DNA of 64,000 nucleotides from Rhodospirillaceae bacterium (GTDB lineage: Bacteria > Pseudomonadota > Alphaproteobacteria > Rhodospirillales > Rhodospirillaceae), in NCBI GenBank assembly GCA_009694245.1, contig SHVO01000001.1, positions 19,139-83,138 on the forward strand, written 5' to 3'. Made by a program: the position numbers and the translations under genes. Below the pieces are notes generated by a model. It made no database searches, was not told where the DNA came from, and was given only the letters and a program-made list of their open reading frames with translations. The stretch's first letter is position 1. Every line of letters starts with the position of its first letter. Shown piece by piece: positions 8,449 to 18,237 of the stretch.

Positions 8449-8868
8449 TGCGCCAGATGGCCTATAAGCCGGGTTCTGTCCCTGGGCCCCGGATTTGCAT
8501 CCTAAGCCCAATGGATGGCCATTCCTCTGGGATGCGCATCGCTGCGCACCTCGACGCGACCGACCCGGACGACGGTGCGGAAACCCACCTTTCGGCGTAG
8601 CAAAAGCTACCCGAACGGCCGTCCCTATTTGGTCTTGCTCCAGGTGGGGTTTACCCTGCCGCCGCTGTTACCAGCCGCGCGGTGCGCTCTTACCGCACCA
8701 TTTCACCCTTACCGGCACCACCGTTTTACCGGTGGGTCGGCGGTTTGTTTTCTGTGGCACTTTCCCTGGGGTCGCCCCCGCCGGACGTTATCCGGCACCT
8801 TGCTTCCGTGGAGCCCGGACTTTCCTCCCTTTGCCTAAACAAAGAGCAGCCATCCAGCCATCTGGCGC
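8449..8868 (-). ncRNA. rnpB: RNase P RNA (bacterial type A)
   Basis: Minus strand: GCGCCAGATGGC...GGGAGGAAAGTCCGGGCTCC...GGGGGCGACCCCAGGGAAAGTGCCACAGAAA...GGTAAGGGTGAAA...GGACAGAACCCGGCTTATAGGCCATCTGGCGC; P1 strands are complementary; T-run follows. Confidence 0.95.
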
Positions 8869-8899
8869 GGTCGCACAATGAGCGGAGGCGCTGGCGCCG

Positions 8900-9658
8900 T
8901 CAAGTATTTGCCCGGGCCGAAGCAAAGCGCACGGCCACCGCTGCGATGCGCGCCGCCGTCGCGCTATCAAGCAGCCCGTCGACCCGGTCCTGCCGATAGC
9001 GCGATTGAAAGGCCGCGATGACGTCGGTCACGGCGGACTCGGGGCGCAGGATGTCGCTGCCGAGTTCGGGCGTCATCGGCACCGCGTAGCCGATTTCCGA
9101 GAGCCTTCGCAAAGCCCGGTTCATGTCCGGATGACCGGTAACCGTCACGGTGTCCTCGGGCCAAAGGCCGATGCCGTGACTGGCTAGCTCCGGCCAGGGA
9201 AACAACTCGCCCGGATCGGTCTTACGTCCGGGAGCCACGTCGGAGTGGCCGAGCACATCGCCGGCGGCGATGCCGTGACGGGTCATGATGCCGCGCGCGA
9301 GCGTGATGAAGGCCTCGATCTGGAGAGCGGGAAACGGACGATAACCGTAGTCGTGGCCGGGATTGACGATCTCCACACCGACCGACGTGCTGTTGATGTC
9401 ATGAACTCCGCGCCAGAACGATGCGCCGGCGTGCCAGGCGCGCTTATCTTCGGCCACGAGGCGGTAAACCGCGCCAACTTCGTCGACGACATAGTGCGCG
9501 CTAACTTCGGCCTTGGCATCGCACAAGCGATCGAGGGCCTCTTGGCAGGATTTCATGCCGGTGTAGTGCGCGACCAAGTGGCGTACACCCGCGCTGCCGT
9601 CAATGACCTGCCGAAGCCCAAAATTCGGCGAAGGAAGCTCTCTGATTGCAAGCGCCAT
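8900..9658 (-). CDS. N-acetylmuramoyl-L-alanine amidase (Amidase_2/AmpD family) with C-terminal peptidoglycan-binding domain
   Basis: VRHLVAHYTGMKSCQEAL...SAHYVVDEVGAVYRLVAEDKRAWHAG...VGVEIVNPGHDYGY...VLGHSDVAPGRKTDPGELFPW. Confidence 0.9.
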   Translation of the reverse strand: MALAIRELPSPNFGLRQVIDGSAGVRHLVAHYTGMKSCQEALDRLCDAKAEVSAHYVVDEVGAVYRLVAEDKRAWHAGASFWRGVHDINSTSVGVEIVNPGHDYGYRPFPALQIEAFITLARGIMTRHGIAAGDVLGHSDVAPGRKTDPGELFPWPELASHGIGLWPEDTVTVTGHPDMNRALRRLSEIGYAVPMTPELGSDILRPESAVTDVIAAFQSRYRQDRVDGLLDSATAARIAAVAVRFASARANT

Positions 9659-9693
9659 CGATCGACAACAAATCCGGGACTAAATATTTGGAT

Positions 9694-9746
9694 CTAGTGG
9701 TCCGACTCTGACAGACCCGTCGTCGTCTGTCAGCCCGCACCACTAG
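9694..9746. repeat. Nested palindrome CTAGTGGT...CTGACAGAC...GTCTGTCAG...ACCACTAG
   Basis: Two concentric inverted repeats: arms 9694-9701/9739-9746 and 9708-9716/9725-9733. Confidence 0.85.
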
Positions 9747-9989
9747 TTGATCATATACCGGCGAACGCGCCGACGCCCCGGCTTTTGAAGCGGTGGTTCC
9801 GATCATTCCCGACGCCCGGTAGCGGCGCCAGTCCTTCAGTCGGGCGACACAGTAAATCGGCCGGAATTTGTGCGATTGTGCGACTTATGGTATCAGCAGG
9901 TCCCGGAGATCAGCGGTTTCCGGGCGTGATTTGACGGCCTCCGTCAATGGCTTAACCTGCGAGAAATGGCGCTGCTTGCTCGAGTGTTT

Positions 9990-10054
9990 TGTTGTCGCAT
10001 CGTTTTCGCCGAAAACCGGTTCCCACTTTTCGGTACGATGCTCTGGTATAAACG
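9990..10054 (+). repeat. Dispersed intergenic repeat, copy 1
   Basis: tgtcgcatcgttttcgccgaaAACCGGTTCCCACTTttcggtacGATGCTCTgg; matches 43022-43072. Confidence 0.75.
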
Positions 10055-10075
10055 CGAGCCCGAGGGGGGGCCTTC

Positions 10076-11860
10076 ATGACCACGTATTCCGTTCCTTTGC
10101 GCGAAATGCGCTTTGTGCTGCACGACGTTTTTGGCGCCGCGGACAAATTGACGGCACTGCCCGGTTTCGCCGACGCCACCGCCGACGTCATGGATGCGGT
10201 CCTTGATGAGTGCGCCAAGTTGTGCGAAGGCGTGCTTTTCCCGATCAACCAGGGGGGCGACCAGGAAGGTTGCACCTTTAAAGACGGCAAGGTCACGACC
10301 CCCAAGGGTTTCAAGGAGGCCTACAAACAATATGCCGAGGGTGGCTGGTGCGGTCTAACCGCCGATCCGGCATTCGGCGGTCAGGGTTTGCCCGAAACCA
10401 TCGACTACCTGGTGGGCGAGATGGTCGGCTCTGCCAACCTTTCGCTCGGCCTCTATCCCAGCTTGACGCAGGGTACGATTCTCGCGCTCACGGCGCTGGG
10501 CACGCCCGAGCAGAAGAAAGTCTACCTGCCCAAGCTGGTCAGCGGCGCCTGGCAGGGCACCATGTGCCTTACCGAATCCCACTCCGGCTCGGATCTGGGG
10601 CTTTTGCGCGCGAAGGCCGTACCCAACAGCGACGGCAGCTACAGCGTCACCGGCACCAAGATTTTCATATCCGCCGGCGAGCACGACATGACCGAGAATC
10701 ATGTTCACCTGGTTCTCGCGCGCCTGCCCGATGCGCCCGAAGGCAGCCGGGGCATTTCGATGTTCGTCGTTCCGAAATTTCTGCCCAATGCCGACGGCTC
10801 GCCGGGCAAGCTCAATGCCGCCGCCGCCGGATCGATCGAACATAAAATGGGCATGAAGGGTTCGGTCACCTGCGTCATGAACTTCGACGGCGCCAAGGGC
10901 TGGTTGGTGGGTCAGCCGCACAAAGGCTTGGCGGGTATGTTCGTGATGATGAACAAGGAGCGCCTGTTCGTCGGCAGTCAGGGCATCAGCATCGGCGAAG
11001 TCGCTTATCAAAGCGCGGCCGCCTACGCCAAGGATCGTCTGCAGGGACGGGCGGCGGCGGCCCCGGCGCGTCCCGACCAGCCTGCCGACCCGATCATCGT
11101 TCATCCCGATATTCGCAACCGCCTGCTGGCTTCGCGCGCGATTGTCGAAGCCTTACGCGCGCTCGCGGTATGGACACACATCCACGTGGATATTTCCCAC
11201 AAACATCCCGACGCCAAGGTCCGCCAGCACGCCGACGACCTGGTTGGCTTGATGACGCCGATCGTCAAGGCCAGCGGTGCGGACTACGGCTCGGAAATTT
11301 CTAACGCTTGCCTGCAAGTTCTGGGCGGCCACGGCTATATCCGCGAACACGGCATAGAGCAGCTGGTGCGTGATGTTCGCATCACGCAAATTTACGAAGG
11401 CACGAACACCATTCAGGCGCTCGACCTCGTCGGACGTAAACTCGGCATCGACGGCGGACGGCTGTTCACCGGCTGGCTGAAGGAAGTCGACGATACCCTG
11501 AAGCGCGTGTCCGGCCGCAATGACATGGCCGAGTTCGCCGCGCCCTTGGAGGATGCGCTGGAACGTCTAAAGGCGGCGACCGCCTGGCTGCTTGAAGAAT
11601 CGAAGCACGACCTCAATGCGCGCGCTGCCGCCGCCAATGACTACTTGCGCATGTTCGGGTTGACGACGTTCGCCTGGATGTGGGTGTTGATGATCGAAGC
11701 GGCCTTGGCCAAGAAGGGCGGCGACACCGAGTTCACATCCACCAAGCTGCATGTTGGCCGCTATTTCATGCAACGTCTGCTGCCGCAGGTCGGAGGGTTG
11801 GACGCGGTGATGCGCGCCGGCAGCAAATCGCTGATGGCCCTCGCGGAAGGCGCGTTCTGA
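10076..11860 (+). CDS. Acyl-CoA dehydrogenase (DmdC-like, about 594 aa)
   Basis: LREMRFVLHDVFGA..., GGWCGLTADPAFGGQGLP, CLTESHSGSDLGLL, QVLGGHGYIREHGIEQLVRDVRITQIYEGTNTIQALDLVGRK. Confidence 0.93.
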   Translation: MTTYSVPLREMRFVLHDVFGAADKLTALPGFADATADVMDAVLDECAKLCEGVLFPINQGGDQEGCTFKDGKVTTPKGFKEAYKQYAEGGWCGLTADPAFGGQGLPETIDYLVGEMVGSANLSLGLYPSLTQGTILALTALGTPEQKKVYLPKLVSGAWQGTMCLTESHSGSDLGLLRAKAVPNSDGSYSVTGTKIFISAGEHDMTENHVHLVLARLPDAPEGSRGISMFVVPKFLPNADGSPGKLNAAAAGSIEHKMGMKGSVTCVMNFDGAKGWLVGQPHKGLAGMFVMMNKERLFVGSQGISIGEVAYQSAAAYAKDRLQGRAAAAPARPDQPADPIIVHPDIRNRLLASRAIVEALRALAVWTHIHVDISHKHPDAKVRQHADDLVGLMTPIVKASGADYGSEISNACLQVLGGHGYIREHGIEQLVRDVRITQIYEGTNTIQALDLVGRKLGIDGGRLFTGWLKEVDDTLKRVSGRNDMAEFAAPLEDALERLKAATAWLLEESKHDLNARAAAANDYLRMFGLTTFAWMWVLMIEAALAKKGGDTEFTSTKLHVGRYFMQRLLPQVGGLDAVMRAGSKSLMALAEGAF

Positions 11861-14800
11861 TCCCGCTGCGCTCACCGGTTTTCGTCAAGGCGCACCTCGC
11901 CGCGGCCGGAGTATTGATCACTCTTGGCGGGCTTTTGGTTGCGCCGAGCCTCATAGACTGGACGCCCTACCGCGCGGCCTTTGCCGAACGCCTCAGCACC
12001 TCGACGGGCCGCGAAGTGTCGATCGACGGCGACGTGGACTTCGTTCTGTTGCCGCGCCCGGCGTTCAACGCCGACGAAGTGCGCATCAGCGGGGCGGTCG
12101 CCGAGGATTTTGTCGCCATCGGACGCCTCAGCGCGCGCCTGGCCGTTTTTCCCCTACTCAAGGGCGAGTTCACGTTCCGCGAACTTGTCCTCATGCGCCC
12201 CGAAGCCCGGCTCACGCGCGATCTGGAAGGCCGGATCGACTTCTTGCCCGACTTCCTGCCACTTCAGGGTTCCGCGGCACCGCCGGCGCCTTCGCCTTCG
12301 GCAGCCACACCGTTCGATTGGGATGTGGAACGCGTGGTGATCGAAGGTGGGATGACGAGCCTTCGCGACAGCGCCGATGGCGCGACATTCAGGGTGCGGG
12401 GCGTCGACATGGCCGTGGGGGCACCGCGCGAGCGCGACTCAGTGAAAGGCGGCGCGGCGCCGGTTACGATTGCCGGAAAATTTGTTGTCGGCGATGTTCC
12501 GATGACGCTCAACGCCGTTGTCGGCCGCGCAGGTGGCGGGGTCAACACGCTGTTGGTTACTTTGGGACTTGCCGAGGCCGATGCCGCCGTCAAATTCTCC
12601 GGAACCGTAGCGCCATATCGTGACTGGGAAGTGCGGGGCGATCTCAATATGGCGAGCGCAACCGCGGCGGCTTTGATGACGTCCTTGGGTCTGGTCGATC
12701 CGGCTTCGTCCATCCCGCAGGCCCTGCAAGGCACATTTTCCCTCGACGCTAAGATCCGAGGAAACCGTGCTGCGCTTTCCGCCGATCCGTTGGTCGCCGA
12801 TGTCGGCGGCACAACGGCGAGGGGCACGTTGAATTGGCGCGCGGCGGATGGAAATCCGGATGCATCGCCGATGATCGATCTAAACATCGAGGTCGGCACG
12901 GTACAAGTGGAGGCTTGGCGGTTTTCTGAAGCGAACACGGGCATTCCTAATTCACTTGGTCCGCGAAATAATCTTGGTCTGGTCAGGACCGCCCACGCAC
13001 AGGCGAGCGCCGCGTCGCCAATGAATATTGGCCTATCGACGGCCTTCAGAGAAATGAAGGCGAAGATCGGCGTCCGCATTCCCGTGCTGTCCTATCGCGG
13101 TCAGACGCTGCGCGGCGGCGCGCTCGCGGCCTCGATGTCCGACGGCGTGCTTACGGTCTCTGATGCTTCGGTTGAACTTCCCGCCGCAACCTACGTAAAG
13201 GCTGCCGGTCTGGTCCGGCTGGAGCAGGCGCCGGCATTCGAAGGCGTTTTGGATATGCAGACCGGAGATCTGCGCGGGATGCTGGCTTGGCTCGGCTTCA
13301 ATATTGACCCTTCGCGGCAGTTGCCCGGCCGGCTCAGCAATGCCACCCTCCGCGCGGGGCTGCAAGGCACCCCGGCTCGCTTCGCGCTCGGAGAAATTTC
13401 GGCGACCATCGACACCAGCGCGATCACCGGCAGCATTGCTTGGACGAAGGTGCAAGGCACGGATTCGACAGGGCCCGGCCTTACGCCGGCTGGCGCCGAG
13501 CGGCCAGCCTTGGCGCTCGACTTGGCGGTGAATGCGCTCAATTTCGACATCTATGCGCCGCTGTTCAATGAGCCGGCTCCGAACACAGCCGTTGACTCCG
13601 CCGGCAACGCGCCGAAAAAGCCCGCGGCCTACGGCGTTTCGCCGAACTTCACGGCGTTCTCCGCTTTGGCCGATTTTGATGCCGAGATACGCCTGCAAAT
13701 TGATGCCGTTACCGCCGGCGGCATCGCCAACGGTAAAGTCGGGCTCGATCTCGCGCTCAAGGACGCGACACTTACAGTGCGGACCGCATCCTTTGAAAAT
13801 GTTGGCGGAGCAACGGCATGGTTCAGCGGCGGCATTGGCGGCTTCGGTGTGAGCCCCCGCTTCGACGATTTCCAGTTCGATCTCTCGACCACCGATTTGG
13901 CCCGCGTTGGTCGCGCCTTCGGATTTGAGGTGCCAACGCCGCTCCGGTCGTTGACGCCGATTTCGCTCACGGGGGTCGTCAAAGGCGGCCTCGCCCAGGC
14001 CGACCTGGCCGCGACCCTCAAGGCCGCCAGCCTTTCGATTCGCGCCGACGGCCAGGTCTTGACGCTGGACCATCAGCCTCACCTGACGATCAAGCTGGAA
14101 GCCTCACAACCCAGTTACGCCACTCTCCTAAAAGCCGCCGGCGCGCCGTGGCCGCTCAACCTGCCCGATCCTGGCGCGGTCAAATTCACGGCCCAGGTGT
14201 CTCACCAGAGATCGGAAACGAAAATCGAATCCATTGAATTTCACGTCGGTGACAACGCCGTTACCGGATCATTGAGCATCGCGCGCGGGCAAGGCCTCCC
14301 GGAGGTCACGGGATCATTGCGCGGCGTCGCCGTCGCCGTCGACAAGCTCTGGCCGCGCCAGATCGGCACACGCCCCGCCATGGCCCTTCCGGGGCAACGC
14401 GGTGCACGAAGTTCTGCGATCGCCACGGCCTGGTCCAATTCGTCCCTCGACTGGCGATTTCTGAGCGGATGGCGCGGGAATATCGAACTCTCGGGCCCAT
14501 CTCTCAGTTTGCGTGGGATTCAAGTGCGGGATTTTTCCTGCCGAGTTGTCGTTGCCGACGATGCCGCCGAGGTCGTCGAATGGACCGGCCAGGTCTTCGG
14601 CGCGCCGGGGCAAATTTATTTACGCGCCGCGGCATTGCCGGTGCCGTCGATTCAGGGAGAATTGGCATTCCTAGGTGGCGATTTGAGCGCTGTCGCGGCA
14701 TCGGTGAATGGCGGCTCTGGGGGCGAGACCGGCGGCCTAAAGCCCGGGGGCAAAGCCGATTTCGCGGGAAGTTTCCGCACGACGGGAGCGAGTCCTGCGG

Positions 14801-15198
14801 CCTTGGTGGCCGGCCTCGCCGGCTCCGGTACCGTCAAGATCATCACCGCCGACGCCGGCAGCGGAGCCCTCTCCGGGCTCCTTGGCGCGGTCGCTGCCGC
14901 CCACCAAGTCGAGGGACTGGCATCCGGTTCGCAAGGCGCGGGAGTGGTGACGCTCGAATCGCGGGTTTCCGCGACGGCCGGGCGGATCAAGATCGAGGAC
15001 GCGACCGTGGCCTCGAAATCCTATGGCGGCGTCTTCACGGGTATGATCGATCTGGCGGGCTGGCAGGTAGACCTTGCCGGCAAACTCAGGTTGGAATCGC
15101 GGGCTCCGGGAGAGGCTGCACGCCCCGGGACCGTTGCCATCACGATCAAAGGCGCGCTTGATTTGCCGAACATCATGCTGCTGCCGACGTCGCCTTAA
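11857..15198 (+). CDS. AsmA family protein
   Basis: KAHLAAAGVLITLGGLLVAPSLIDWTPYRAAFAERLSTSTGREVSIDGDVDFVLLPRPAFNADEVRISG; C-terminal AsmA_2-like DLAGWQVDLAGKLRLE. Start uncertain: CTG at 11857 overlaps the upstream stop, and the next in-frame ATG upstream is at 11680. Confidence 0.85.
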   Translation: MIPLRSPVFVKAHLAAAGVLITLGGLLVAPSLIDWTPYRAAFAERLSTSTGREVSIDGDVDFVLLPRPAFNADEVRISGAVAEDFVAIGRLSARLAVFPLLKGEFTFRELVLMRPEARLTRDLEGRIDFLPDFLPLQGSAAPPAPSPSAATPFDWDVERVVIEGGMTSLRDSADGATFRVRGVDMAVGAPRERDSVKGGAAPVTIAGKFVVGDVPMTLNAVVGRAGGGVNTLLVTLGLAEADAAVKFSGTVAPYRDWEVRGDLNMASATAAALMTSLGLVDPASSIPQALQGTFSLDAKIRGNRAALSADPLVADVGGTTARGTLNWRAADGNPDASPMIDLNIEVGTVQVEAWRFSEANTGIPNSLGPRNNLGLVRTAHAQASAASPMNIGLSTAFREMKAKIGVRIPVLSYRGQTLRGGALAASMSDGVLTVSDASVELPAATYVKAAGLVRLEQAPAFEGVLDMQTGDLRGMLAWLGFNIDPSRQLPGRLSNATLRAGLQGTPARFALGEISATIDTSAITGSIAWTKVQGTDSTGPGLTPAGAERPALALDLAVNALNFDIYAPLFNEPAPNTAVDSAGNAPKKPAAYGVSPNFTAFSALADFDAEIRLQIDAVTAGGIANGKVGLDLALKDATLTVRTASFENVGGATAWFSGGIGGFGVSPRFDDFQFDLSTTDLARVGRAFGFEVPTPLRSLTPISLTGVVKGGLAQADLAATLKAASLSIRADGQVLTLDHQPHLTIKLEASQPSYATLLKAAGAPWPLNLPDPGAVKFTAQVSHQRSETKIESIEFHVGDNAVTGSLSIARGQGLPEVTGSLRGVAVAVDKLWPRQIGTRPAMALPGQRGARSSAIATAWSNSSLDWRFLSGWRGNIELSGPSLSLRGIQVRDFSCRVVVADDAAEVVEWTGQVFGAPGQIYLRAAALPVPSIQGELAFLGGDLSAVAASVNGGSGGETGGLKPGGKADFAGSFRTTGASPAALVAGLAGSGTVKIITADAGSGALSGLLGAVAAAHQVEGLASGSQGAGVVTLESRVSATAGRIKIEDATVASKSYGGVFTGMIDLAGWQVDLAGKLRLESRAPGEAARPGTVAITIKGALDLPNIMLLPTSP

Positions 15199-15416
15199 CC
15201 TCTGACCTGCTTTTGCAGCTCGCGCAGCACATAGACGCGGATGGCGCTGGAAAGGTTGCCGTTTCGCGCGCCGTCGACGTTTGCAATCAGCGTGTTGATC
15301 GAGGTTTTTCTGCGCATGGCGATGTCGCGTAACGCGTCCCAAAAAGGCGCCTCGATCGACACGCTGGTGCGGTGACCGGCGATGTCCACCGAGCGCTTCT
15401 TGACCAGATCAGTCAT
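15195..15416 (-). CDS. Ribbon-helix-helix domain protein
   Basis: MTDLVKKRSVDIAGHRTSVSIEAPFWDALRDIAMRRKTSINTLIANVDGARNGNLSSAIRVYVLRELQ. Confidence 0.85.
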   Translation of the reverse strand: MTDLVKKRSVDIAGHRTSVSIEAPFWDALRDIAMRRKTSINTLIANVDGARNGNLSSAIRVYVLRELQKQVRG

Positions 15417-15422
15417 ATCGCC

Positions 15423-16814
<1,392 letters not shown>

Positions 16815-16827
16815 GATCGCCTCGCTT

Positions 16828-17445
16828 TCAACCTAAAACTGAAAGGAATCTGGCTATGGCGTCAAGGGCGGCTGTCAGATTTTGGTCATAGGTAAGGCCT
16901 GAGGCCCTTCGCGGCCTAAGGTCGTGGTCACCGTCTTCCGCCCAGTGGACACGGATGGCGGGCGAAAGTGCGAGGGGCGAAACGGCCGCGCGGTCGCCCA
17001 TGGGATCGCGTGTGCCCTGACATATAAGTGTAGGAGTCGTGAGTGTCTTGAGGTGTTCCGTGCGCGGCTTCTCCTTGCGTCCGGCACCGTAGAACGGATA
17101 GCCGAGGCAGAGCAGGCCGCGAACTTTGGTTTCATCGGCGATCAGACTGGCCATGCGCCCGCCCATGGACTTGCCGCCGATGACAAGACGGCCTGCGCCG
17201 ATGTCCGAGATCACGGCCCGCCACGTTTCCAAAAGGACCGGCTGACGGTCCGGCGGTCTACGTTTGCCGGTTTCGCGGCGCGTGGCCATATAGGGAAATT
17301 CGAAGCGGACGATGCGGTAGCCTTGCGCGGCCAGTCCTTCCGCAAAAAAGTTCATGAACTTTATGTCCATCGACGCACCCGCGCCGTGGGCGAGGGCGAT
17401 GGTCAACGCGGCGGCGTTGGGGCCGTTCCGTAGAAGCGCAGGCAC
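16828..17445 (-). CDS. Alpha/beta hydrolase (Tex30/KANL3-like family)
   Basis: [41 protein letters not shown]...[14 protein letters not shown]...GDHDL; GTG start preceded by AAGGAG. Confidence 0.85.
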   Translation of the reverse strand: MPALLRNGPNAAALTIALAHGAGASMDIKFMNFFAEGLAAQGYRIVRFEFPYMATRRETGKRRPPDRQPVLLETWRAVISDIGAGRLVIGGKSMGGRMASLIADETKVRGLLCLGYPFYGAGRKEKPRTEHLKTLTTPTLICQGTRDPMGDRAAVSPLALSPAIRVHWAEDGDHDLRPRRASGLTYDQNLTAALDAIARFLSVLG

Positions 17446-17461
17446 GCCAGTTCGTCTCCTT

Positions 17462-17545
17462 CGACGTCATTCGCGCGTAAACGGGAATCCACCGAATAGC
17501 AGAGCGCGTTGGGAAATGGGTCCCCGCTTTCGCGGGGACGACAAT
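17462..17545 (-). repeat. Alphaproteobacterial-type intergenic repeat (GTCCCCGCGAAAGCGGGGAC)
   Basis: Perfect 8 bp stem/4 nt loop at 17520-17539, followed on the minus strand by TGGATTCCCGTTTACGCGCGAATGACG. Confidence 0.8.
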
Positions 17546-17608
17546 CGTAGGCGCGAGGACGATAATGGGGGCTTGGCCGGGGGAGATCGTGCCATTGACC
17601 TAATTCAT

Positions 17609-17637
17609 AAAATGTATATCATATTAATATACATTTT
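17609..17637. promoter_or_regulatory. Inverted-repeat operator upstream of mazEF
   Basis: AAAATGTATAT-catatta-ATATACATTTT, ending 4 nt before the mazE ATG. Confidence 0.7.
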
Positions 17638-17641
17638 AGGT

Positions 17642-17893
17642 ATGACCATGCCAATTCAAATTATGATTTCGAAATGGGGCAATAGCTTAGGCCTTCGTGT
17701 ACCGAAGGACATCGCGGCGCGCGTCGGTCTGACGGAAGGCGCGCGGGTAGATATCGAAACTTCCGCCGACGGCCGGATCATCGTCACCCGGTCCCGGCGG
17801 CGGTTCACACTTGACGAGCTGCTGGCGGAGATGACGCCCGAGCGCGAGCCTGGCTTGGAAGATGACGACCCGCGCGGCGAGGAACTGATCTGA
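17642..17893 (+). CDS. mazE: MazE-like antitoxin (AbrB/MazE fold)
   Basis: MPIQIMISKWGNSLGLRVPKDIAARVGLTEGARVDIETSADGRIIV; acidic C-terminus. Confidence 0.92.
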   Translation: MTMPIQIMISKWGNSLGLRVPKDIAARVGLTEGARVDIETSADGRIIVTRSRRRFTLDELLAEMTPEREPGLEDDDPRGEELI

Positions 17894-18225
17894 TGGCATT
17901 GCCCGATCGCGGCAGCTTAGTCTGGATGCTTTTTTCACCTCAAGCCGGCTCCGAGCAGGCTGGACGTCGTCCCGGCATTGTGTTGACGACCGCCGCCTAT
18001 CACCAGCGCTCGCGCCTCGCCATAGTTTGTCCGATCACAAGTCGCGAGCGTGGATGGCCGATGGAGGTCAAACTGCCGCCGGGGTTGCCGATCAGCGGCG
18101 TCGTTCTAGTGGATCAGGTCAAGAGCATCGACCGCGACCTACGGCACATGGAGATCGTCGGTGTCGCCCCGCGCGAGGTGCTCGACGATATCGATGCTCG
18201 GCTGGCACCGCTGCTGAGTTTGTAA
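17893..18225 (+). CDS. mazF: MazF/PemK-family mRNA interferase toxin
   Basis: RGSLVWMLFSPQAGSEQAGRRPGIVLTTAAYHQRSRLAIVCPITSRERGWPMEVKLPPGLPISGVVLVDQVKSIDRDLR; overlaps the mazE stop. Confidence 0.93.
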   Translation: MALPDRGSLVWMLFSPQAGSEQAGRRPGIVLTTAAYHQRSRLAIVCPITSRERGWPMEVKLPPGLPISGVVLVDQVKSIDRDLRHMEIVGVAPREVLDDIDARLAPLLSL

Positions 18226-18237
18226 AGCGCAGCGGAC

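Noticed and set aside
8358-8838. ORFs 8358-8600, 8495-8881, 8515-8838 and 8682-8999 (+)
   Set aside because: They lie antisense to rnpB; the encoded sequence (MPTGIRTRVTS...) is the kind of spurious translation produced by structured RNA loci.
13033-14082. 349 aa minus-strand ORF inside the AsmA gene
   Set aside because: Antisense frame in GC-rich coding DNA; composition is rich in Arg/Gly/Ala with no recognisable domain.
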